Shown: positions 59,208-64,000 of the stretch, in pieces
How positions within the stretch are numbered: position 1 is the stretch's first letter
Layout: each line of letters opens with the position of its first letter
Notes under the pieces: generated by a model
Told to the model about the DNA's origin: nothing
Seen by the model: only the letters and a program-made list of their open reading frames with translations
Database searches by the model: none
Program-made: the position numbers and the translations under genes
Source: Actinomycetota bacterium
Lineage (GTDB): Bacteria; Actinomycetota; Thermoleophilia; Solirubrobacterales; 70-9
Length of the DNA stretch: 64,000 nucleotides
Reading direction: 5' to 3'
Assembly: GCA_018268675.1 (NCBI GenBank)
Contig: JAFDWB010000084.1
Location: 289,981-353,980 of the forward strand

Positions 59208-60193
59208 GCGACGAGAGGTGGTTCTTGGCGCTCGGCTGTCACCGACACATCGAGGCCCCACTTCGGCGGAAACGTGAGCTCGAGTGGGCGGGGGTCGGGG
59301 GTGAATTCCTGCTTGATACGAACTCGGTTGCTCTTCAACTCCGGGAAGGCCTGCCGCGCATACTTGTCGGTCTCACAGAAGAGACCCTGGCAGTCGATCG
59401 CGTGGAGGCGACGACCGAAAAGACCACCGAAGTCGAGCCCGAGGCGGTCGAATTCATCCTCCTGACGGTCGACCATCCGGGCGATCAGATCCTCGGGCGA
59501 TTCGCCCGCTCGGTCGCTGAAGACCTTTTCGATCCCTCGCTGCGCGCCTGGACCGGGGACGGTGAATTCGTCCTCGTCGAAGGCGAGATGCTCGGAATAG
59601 TTCAGGTCTACTGCGATCTGATAGCCGAGGAAGGGACCGATCATCGGGTAGGAGACCAACGCGTCATAGACATCACCGAGAGACCGGGCTCTCGACAACG
59701 ACAAGCCGAGGCCGCCTCTTCGGAACATGTCATGGACGAGCGCGAGGTGGTTGCGGTGCTTCGCCTTGTAACCGAATCCGTTCGGAGCCGCCAGGATGAA
59801 GGCGGCGGTATAGATCGGGCCGTCGCACCGCATCGATTCGAGGACGTCTCCGAGACCGGCGACGTCCAAGGTCGACAGCCGGACTCCCCCCGTGGCCTCC
59901 TCGAGTGCCTCCCAGGTCCTTTCCTTCGAGAACAGGCGGAAGAGGACGATCCGCAGGAAGACGTCCTCTGCCGGCAGTGCTCTCCATCGCTCCCCGTATA
60001 TGACCTCCCGGATCAGGAACTGCGAGACGCGGTCGGCCGCACGGAAGGTGTTGCAGAACTTGAACCTCCGAAGGATCGGATCGTCGGTCCAGGGTCCGGC
60101 CTCACCGCGTACACGGCTCATGAGGATCTCGTTGCGGCGCGCGGCGAAGAGCCAGTAGGCGTCATGAACTTTCGGGCGTACCGATGCTCGCAT
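59198..60193 (-). CDS. Protein resembling 5-hmdU DNA kinase helical domain / aGPT-pyrophosphorylase families
   Basis: Protein of 331 residues. The N-terminal third matches the pattern of the helical domain found in 5-hydroxymethyl-dUMP DNA kinase and thymine hypermodification pyrophosphorylases: 'GPWTDDPILRRFKFCNTFRA' and 'ADRVSQFLIREVIYGERW'. Further on are 'DVFLRIVLFRLFSKERTWEA' and 'SYPMIGPFLGYQIAVDLNYS', then a C-terminal Cys-containing part ('HAIDCQGLFCETDKYARQAF'). Those families act on modified thymine in phage DNA. It is translated just before the phosphoesterase and 63 bp after the TS-like gene. Assignment is by pattern and should be tested by profile search. Confidence 0.5.
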   Translation of the reverse strand: MRASVRPKVHDAYWLFAARRNEILMSRVRGEAGPWTDDPILRRFKFCNTFRAADRVSQFLIREVIYGERWRALPAEDVFLRIVLFRLFSKERTWEALEEATGGVRLSTLDVAGLGDVLESMRCDGPIYTAAFILAAPNGFGYKAKHRNHLALVHDMFRRGGLGLSLSRARSLGDVYDALVSYPMIGPFLGYQIAVDLNYSEHLAFDEDEFTVPGPGAQRGIEKVFSDRAGESPEDLIARMVDRQEDEFDRLGLDFGGLFGRRLHAIDCQGLFCETDKYARQAFPELKSNRVRIKQEFTPDPRPLELTFPPKWGLDVSVTAERQEPPLVACP

Positions 60194-60256
60194 CGCGCCA
60201 GTCTCTCAACTGACCGTGACGTCCCGTCGGCCCGGGAGCTGCGGTCGCGTGGACCG

Positions 60257-61054
60257 TCAGGAGCTCCCGAGGTAGCGAGCCCACAACGGTGCGAGCAGCT
60301 CGCCGGTCAGGCCCTTCTTCGAGTCGAGCTTTGCATGGCCGATCGTGAGTAGGAGCTCACCCACCGGCAGGCCAACTGCCGCCGCGATATAGGCCTGCAA
60401 TTCCGCTAGTCCCAGAAAGTTGCCATAGCCCCTGGCGCACAGATACTCGTAGCGATAGATCGCCTGGAAGTGAAGCTTGCCGCCGTTGAGGTGGACCGAG
60501 AGGTGAGCAAGACATGGAAAGCCCCTGGGGCTGGTGTCACAGCGCTCGTTGTAGACGTTGATCTCGTACCTTGCGCCCTTGGCTCCTCCGGCGGCGGCGA
60601 GCTCCCTGCGGAGCTTCTCCACCGTGTTCGAGAGCTGATCGGCAGGCTTCTCGCCCTCACCGAATCGCGGATATGCGACTACCCGCCCGAAGTAGGTCCC
60701 CCGGCCGTTCTGTCTGACCGCCCGCAGCCCCTCCTTGCCGTAGAGACCGCGGTAGTGATCGGCCAGCTGCCTCGGCTCCGGCATGCGGCGGGCCCACGCG
60801 GCCGGGAAGATCGTGTTGCGGGTCGTCTCGACCACCGGCATCTCGTCCTCTTCCAGACGCCCCTCGTTTTCATGGCCGATCAGCACTTCGGCGGCCGTGC
60901 GGATCTCGGGAACCTCAAGGGTCGGCTCTGCGATCCGGACCAAGAGATGGACGGTCGTCATGCCGTCGATCGCGTAGAGCGCGCCGGTCGCCCCCAGCCA
61001 CCCCTCGCTCAGGTTCGAGGCCTCTACGTAGCGTCCACTGACGAAGCTCGTCAT
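60257..61054 (-). CDS. Thymidylate-synthase-like protein
   Basis: Protein of 265 residues. The C-terminal half fits the thymidylate synthase fold: 'PRGFPCLAHLSVHLNGGK' contains the Pro-Cys catalytic element (Cys181), followed by 'LHFQAIYRYEYLCARGYGNF' with Asn212 in the usual place and 'LQAYIAAAVGLPVGELLLTI'. The N-terminal half is not the normal TS and lacks an obvious folate region. A deoxynucleotide or base methylation or hydroxymethylation reaction is likely; genuine ThyA is longer and more conserved, so this is a specialised member. The ATG overlaps the protease stop (ATGA). Confidence 0.65.
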   Translation of the reverse strand: MTSFVSGRYVEASNLSEGWLGATGALYAIDGMTTVHLLVRIAEPTLEVPEIRTAAEVLIGHENEGRLEEDEMPVVETTRNTIFPAAWARRMPEPRQLADHYRGLYGKEGLRAVRQNGRGTYFGRVVAYPRFGEGEKPADQLSNTVEKLRRELAAAGGAKGARYEINVYNERCDTSPRGFPCLAHLSVHLNGGKLHFQAIYRYEYLCARGYGNFLGLAELQAYIAAAVGLPVGELLLTIGHAKLDSKKGLTGELLAPLWARYLGSS

Positions 61055-61695
61055 ATCGCCCTTCCTCCGATCGAGTGCGCACAGATGCCGTAGGCGCCGA
61101 GATAACGTTCACTGATGAGCCCGTAGCCGCCGTGGCCCCACCGTGGACCCCAGGAGTTCCTGACCTTCAGCGTCTGCTCGGACTCTCCGTCCTCGCTCGC
61201 ACCAACAACGAGGACTGCGTGATTGCCGGGGACCTTCTCGCCGGCGGGGGAATCGATCATCCCGTCGCCACCGAGCCACACGCGCCTCACCACCCCCAAC
61301 GTCAACACGACCGCGCGTTCGCTCACGAGCTCATTTCTGATCACAGGGATCGCCATCTCTTCCAGCCGCCGCCATTCCGGTGGACTGATGCGGTTCTTCG
61401 GGTCAAGTGCGGCCTCGGGTCGGCCCTCATTCCAGCGCGGCGCACCGTAGGGCCAAGCCGCCTCCCCGGCGTGCTCATACTGACGGAGTCCTTCGAGCGC
61501 GTGATGCACGGACGTCTCCTCACCTTCGATCTCTCGGGGCATCACGCGATGAGCCGCCCACATCGCGTCCTCGGGTGAGCGTTCCACGCCGTCGCCGCCC
61601 ATCCAGTCGTGCGCTCCGCTGACGGCGAACGCCACGCAGGTCGGGCGATCTCCCTGGTTCCGGACGGGAAGCTGCCTGGCCTGCAGATCGATCAT
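61051..61695 (-). CDS. Papain-like (C1) cysteine protease, no prodomain
   Basis: Peptidase of 214 residues. The papain catalytic set is complete: Gln14 and Cys20 in 'LPVRNQGDRPTCVAFAVSGA', His159 in 'EKVPGNHAVLVVGASED' and Asn180 in 'LKVRNSWGPRWGHGGYGLI'. There is no signal peptide and no inhibitory propeptide, so the enzyme would be cytosolic and active on synthesis unless restrained. The gene before it encodes an ImmA/IrrE protein with a chagasin-like papain-inhibitor domain, and the two overlap (ATGA). This is the effector candidate of the operon. Confidence 0.88.
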   Translation of the reverse strand: MIDLQARQLPVRNQGDRPTCVAFAVSGAHDWMGGDGVERSPEDAMWAAHRVMPREIEGEETSVHHALEGLRQYEHAGEAAWPYGAPRWNEGRPEAALDPKNRISPPEWRRLEEMAIPVIRNELVSERAVVLTLGVVRRVWLGGDGMIDSPAGEKVPGNHAVLVVGASEDGESEQTLKVRNSWGPRWGHGGYGLISERYLGAYGICAHSIGGRAI

Positions 61696-62738
61696 CGGAG
61701 TCGGCCCTCACCGCCGCGGATCGCGAGGGCCGACTCGGGCACTTGGACGCCGTGCAACGGCGTGTTGACCGAGATCAGCAGCTCATACGTCTCGTCGTCC
61801 CGGGTGTCTTCCCACGGCTGGCCCTTGACGAGGACCAGCGGTTGGATCGCCTTCTCGGCATCCGGGTCGATCTCGAAGACGAAATAGCGATCCGGCCCGG
61901 CTCCCGCTGACTCCGGATCGTGTGGGTGGGCCGCATGGTGAAGGGCGCGGTCGGGCTCCCATCTGTCGTCGTAGGAGTCGGCCAGCATTCGCATTGAGTC
62001 GGGCGTCGTGGAGATCTTCCAGGTGAACCCGGATGACGGAATCTCGGGCAGAGACAGGACGAGCCGATCCCCCGGTCGGGCATCGACCGGCTGCATGTTG
62101 TTTCGTCGGTCAAGCCACCAGACGTCATTACGCAGATCATCGGGTGCCATCTCCCCGGCCAATGCCAGTTTGAGGTTTCGCGGCGGGATCTTGGCCCAGA
62201 CGTCGGCTTCGCCCTGGTCGATCAGCTTCGTCACGGCAAGCTGACGGGCGGTCGCCGTATAGCTCGCGCCGAGCCAGAGTGAGAGGGCATAGATGTCATA
62301 CGCATCTGCAGGACGCTCGATCCCGAGCCGCCTGAGTCCGCTCCTGAGGAGGCGGCGAGGCATGAGGAACCATGCTGCGAAGGCCTCCGCCTCCTTCTCA
62401 TGGTCAGGCCAGCGCTCGCCGGCGGCTCGCTCGAGCCCCTGGTCTGGCGCAAGGTCGATCTCGGCGGCGTGCTCGAAGATGTGATGCCCCAACTCGTGGG
62501 CCGCGGTGTAGCGCTGTCTGGTCCTTGGATGGCCCTCGTGCAACATGATCCCGGCGGACTTCGATCCCGGCAGGTACACACCCGATGCGTCTCCCAATGG
62601 GCCGAAGGCGAGGACCAGGCCCAACTGCTCGACGGCCCCGAAGACATCGACCGGACGGGACAGATCGATCTCAAGGTCGGCGTGGAGTTCCGCGGCCCGC
62701 ACCGCCGCCCTCGTGTTGGCCTCGACCCAGGTTGTCAT
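61692..62738 (-). CDS. ImmA/IrrE-type metalloprotease fused to chagasin-like (I42) inhibitor domain
   Basis: Protein of 348 residues. Residues ~15-190 are an ImmA/IrrE metalloprotease with 'YTAAHELGHHIFEHA' (His81, Glu82, His85) and the third ligand region 'EKEAEAFAAWFLMP'. Residues ~218-326 resemble chagasin, a family of cysteine protease inhibitors: 'LSLPEIPSSGFTWKI' (the LPxxP-[ST]-[ST]-G-[FY]-x-W loop), then 'GAGPDRYFVFEI' and 'LVLVKGQPWEDT' (the RPW loop, Arg to Gln). The neighbouring gene is a papain-like protease, the natural target. It overlaps the XRE gene and the protease gene by 4 bp each. An inhibitor whose removal unleashes the protease is inferred. Confidence 0.85.
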   Translation of the reverse strand: MTTWVEANTRAAVRAAELHADLEIDLSRPVDVFGAVEQLGLVLAFGPLGDASGVYLPGSKSAGIMLHEGHPRTRQRYTAAHELGHHIFEHAAEIDLAPDQGLERAAGERWPDHEKEAEAFAAWFLMPRRLLRSGLRRLGIERPADAYDIYALSLWLGASYTATARQLAVTKLIDQGEADVWAKIPPRNLKLALAGEMAPDDLRNDVWWLDRRNNMQPVDARPGDRLVLSLPEIPSSGFTWKISTTPDSMRMLADSYDDRWEPDRALHHAAHPHDPESAGAGPDRYFVFEIDPDAEKAIQPLVLVKGQPWEDTRDDETYELLISVNTPLHGVQVPESALAIRGGEGRLR

Positions 62739-63121
62739 CCTCGCTGCCCCTTGGAGCCGTCGAAGTTCTGGAGAAACAGCGCGAAGCGCAGAACCTCTCC
62801 TTTGGACTCCTCGTCCATCTCCTTCGCCGCCCGGGTCAATGCGAGTACCGTCGGGTCGTCCGCAGAACCGGCGAGCCCCGGATCGGGGGCCTGCTCGAGG
62901 AAGAATCCGACCGGCATCCGGTAGATCTCGGCCAGCCTCTTCAGCTCGAGGCTCTCGACGCGGCGGGTTCCGCGCTCGATGTCGGAGATCGCCGAACGCG
63001 GGATCCCGGTCTGCTCGGCGACGAACTGCTGGGACAGATTCACGAATTCACGAGCCTCCTTCAGGCGCCTCGCCAACTCCCGGGCGTCGTCGGAATCAAG
63101 TGTTTTCGAGACGTCGTTCAT
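62735..63121 (-). CDS. XRE-family repressor
   Basis: Helix-turn-helix protein of 128 residues. The Cro/CI-type HTH is at about residues 15-70 ('AREFVNLSQQFVAEQTGIPR', 'ISDIERGTRRVESLELKRLA'). The C-terminal part is charged and helical. XRE plus ImmA/IrrE is the pair used in ICEBs1-type switches, where the protease cleaves the repressor. ATGA overlaps on both sides. It probably binds the inverted repeats at 63412-63473 and so represses the operon and the divergent acpS gene. Confidence 0.85.
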   Translation of the reverse strand: MNDVSKTLDSDDARELARRLKEAREFVNLSQQFVAEQTGIPRSAISDIERGTRRVESLELKRLAEIYRMPVGFFLEQAPDPGLAGSADDPTVLALTRAAKEMDEESKGEVLRFALFLQNFDGSKGQRG

Positions 63122-63399
63122 GAACTCTCCTTCGCCGCGAACTCCGCGAACGCCCGGACCGAGCGCAGCGTGTTCTTCTTCAGCTTCTTCACCGGGATCT
63201 TCAGTCCGGTCCGCTTTCGGAACTCGGCCAACATGTCGAACATCTCGAGAGAGTCGATCGGCATCCCGGCGCCTTTCTGGCGAAGCCGGCCGCCCAGTTC
63301 CTCCTGCGACTCCCCCATCTGCTGGGCGAGTAACTTGAGCACGAGAACCTCGATCGCAGACTCCGTCCATGTATTCGTCGGCGCATCAACCGGGCTCAT
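63118..63399 (-). CDS. Acyl-carrier-protein-like protein
   Basis: Small acidic protein of 93 residues and first gene of the operon. The carrier motif is 'GAGMPIDSLEMFDMLAEF', with Ser50 as the likely phosphopantetheine site, followed by the helix-3 and -4 region ('TGLKIPVKKLKKNTLRSVRA'). It may carry an acyl or aminoacyl group for a system enzyme. A holo-ACP synthase gene lies just across the shared promoter region, which strongly supports a functional carrier. ATGA overlap with the XRE gene. Confidence 0.75.
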   Translation of the reverse strand: MSPVDAPTNTWTESAIEVLVLKLLAQQMGESQEELGGRLRQKGAGMPIDSLEMFDMLAEFRKRTGLKIPVKKLKKNTLRSVRAFAEFAAKESS

Positions 63400-63411
63400 C
63401 GGAATCCCTCC

Positions 63412-63473
63412 TTGTCGGAATTATCGACAGGATAGCATGATTTTCCGACAGTTTTGCGCTAAGCTGTCGGAAA
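63412..63473. promoter_or_regulatory. Operator region with repeated TGTCGGAA half-sites
   Basis: Two inverted repeats share the half-site TGTCGGAA: TGTCG (63413-63417) with CGACA (63425-63429), and TTTCCGACAG (63442-63451) with CTGTCGGAAA (63464-63473), the last reaching the acpS ATG. The region separates the ACP operon and the divergent acpS gene; the XRE protein is the likely binder of both. Confidence 0.6.
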
Positions 63474-63952
63474 TGCCGTCAGACCCAGGGATAAACGCCC
63501 CGTTGATCGGTTTCGACCTAGTCGAGACCTCTCGGATCGCCTCGAAGCTCGGTAAACCTGTCCGGGACGATCTCTTCCTTCCGGGCGAACTTTCCTATGC
63601 TGAGACTCAACCTGACCCCGCCCAGACTCTCGCTGCCAGGTACGCGGCGAAGGAGGCGGTCGTGAAGGCGCTGGGGATGGACGGCTGGGAGCCGCTGGAG
63701 GTCGAGATCGTTGGCGGAGGCGAGCGAACCAGCGTCCGACTACACGGAGACGTACGGAGACGAGCCGAGGAGCTCGGGGTCGAGGTGACGATCTCGATGT
63801 CCCACCTCGATTCCATCTGTGGCGCGGCCGCCCTTGGGCGTCCGCGCCGGTCCTCGGAAGTCGACCAAGGCTCGTCTCTAGGTGTAAGACCCGACCACGT
63901 TGTTCCGCTTCAGCTCGCCGAGGCGGGCTCCGGGCGACCTGTGGCTGAGTGA
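63473..63952 (+). CDS. Holo-ACP synthase (AcpS-like), 3' end altered by IS
   Basis: 4'-phosphopantetheinyl transferase of 159 residues as read. 'LIGFDLVETSRIASK' (Asp15), 'LAARYAAKEAVVKALG' (Glu61) and 'SMSHLDSICGAAALG' (His111) are the AcpS motifs. Homology stops near residue 121; the remaining tail overlaps the transposase end and is probably foreign sequence read through after an insertion. It is divergent from the ACP-like gene and shares its operator. This would activate the operon's carrier protein rather than the fatty-acid ACP (inference). Confidence 0.8.
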   Translation: MPSDPGINAPLIGFDLVETSRIASKLGKPVRDDLFLPGELSYAETQPDPAQTLAARYAAKEAVVKALGMDGWEPLEVEIVGGGERTSVRLHGDVRRRAEELGVEVTISMSHLDSICGAAALGRPRRSSEVDQGSSLGVRPDHVVPLQLAEAGSGRPVAE

Positions 63953-64000
63953 GCCGTGTGGTCTGTGCCAGTTATAGAACTCGAGCCAGCCGGATAGTGC
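63878..64000 (-). mobile_element. IS481-type transposase, 3' part (runs off the window)
   Basis: The minus strand encodes the last 40 residues of an IS481-like integrase-core transposase: 'LEFYNWHRPHGSLS' and the family ending 'NNVVGSYT' before TAG at 63880-63878. The IS end therefore lies within about 30-60 bp left of 63878 and truncates or extends the acpS gene. The full element and its inverted repeat are to the right. Confidence 0.8.

Noticed and set aside
1..64000. CRISPR arrays or cas genes
   Set aside because: No regularly spaced direct repeats or Cas proteins were seen on either strand; the repeats found are isolated palindromes.

Overview
This 64 kb window comes from a very GC-rich chromosome that looks actinobacterial, most likely Thermoleophilia/Solirubrobacterales. 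The basis is high GC with strong third-position bias, many GTG/TTG starts, genes joined by TGATG/ATGA/GTGA overlaps, several secreted proteins of the 'RPSxAMVVAVIAL' type (48868-49533), and an NhaA-DsbA fusion. This placement is inference; there is no rRNA or complete tRNA in the window.

Layout. 1-10.5 kb (minus strand): a catabolic block. An FMN-monooxygenase operon (NtaA-like and SsuD-like oxygenases, an FAD/NAD(P) oxidoreductase, a RibB-like/flavin reductase fusion and an atypical LuxR response regulator) is followed by an MFS transporter and a DppABC-type ABC importer; a LysR regulator diverges from it. A shared 16-bp motif precedes the operon, the MFS gene and the LysR gene. 11.6-16.7 kb: a cytosine methyltransferase with a convergent Vsr nuclease, an M23 peptidase, a divergent MarR/VOC pair and a TauE permease. 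17-28.2 kb (minus): an amino-acid catabolic region with class III aminotransferase, TetR, nucleotidyltransferase-like protein, APC permease, phosphoesterase, a B12-dependent mutase with fused E and S parts, its GlmL reactivator, an SDR and an aldehyde dehydrogenase. Four matching operator palindromes across this block probably define the TetR regulon. 28.4-52 kb: housekeeping and surface genes (phosphoesterase, TetR/MMPL pair, NhaA-DsbA, RodZ-like protein, MFS/ArsR, aldo-keto reductase, secreted propeller and VWA proteins, ArsR-DUF899-AHSA1 operon, HU, methyltransferase, ECF sigma factor with a membrane partner).

From about 52.26 kb to the right end is an integrated island. Its left edge is a 3' tRNA fragment, followed by a frameshifted tyrosine integrase, a sigma-region-2/HEAR fusion protein and a VapBC-type toxin-antitoxin pair. 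It then carries a tightly coupled minus-strand operon (63399 to 56369): carrier protein (ACP-like), XRE repressor, ImmA/IrrE metalloprotease fused to a chagasin-like papain inhibitor, papain-like C1 protease, thymidylate-synthase-like protein, a protein resembling the hmdU-kinase helical domain, a calcineurin-like phosphoesterase with a second TS-like segment, and an unknown all-helical protein. A divergent holo-ACP synthase shares the operator region and is overrun at its 3' end by an IS481-type transposase.

This last operon is the best candidate for an undescribed system. A protease and its probable inhibitor are encoded side by side, under an XRE/ImmA switch, with an ACP/AcpS pair and TS-like and phosphoesterase modules pointing to nucleotide or base chemistry. 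A conflict (anti-phage or plasmid-stability) role is inference; the domain assignments rest on visible motifs.
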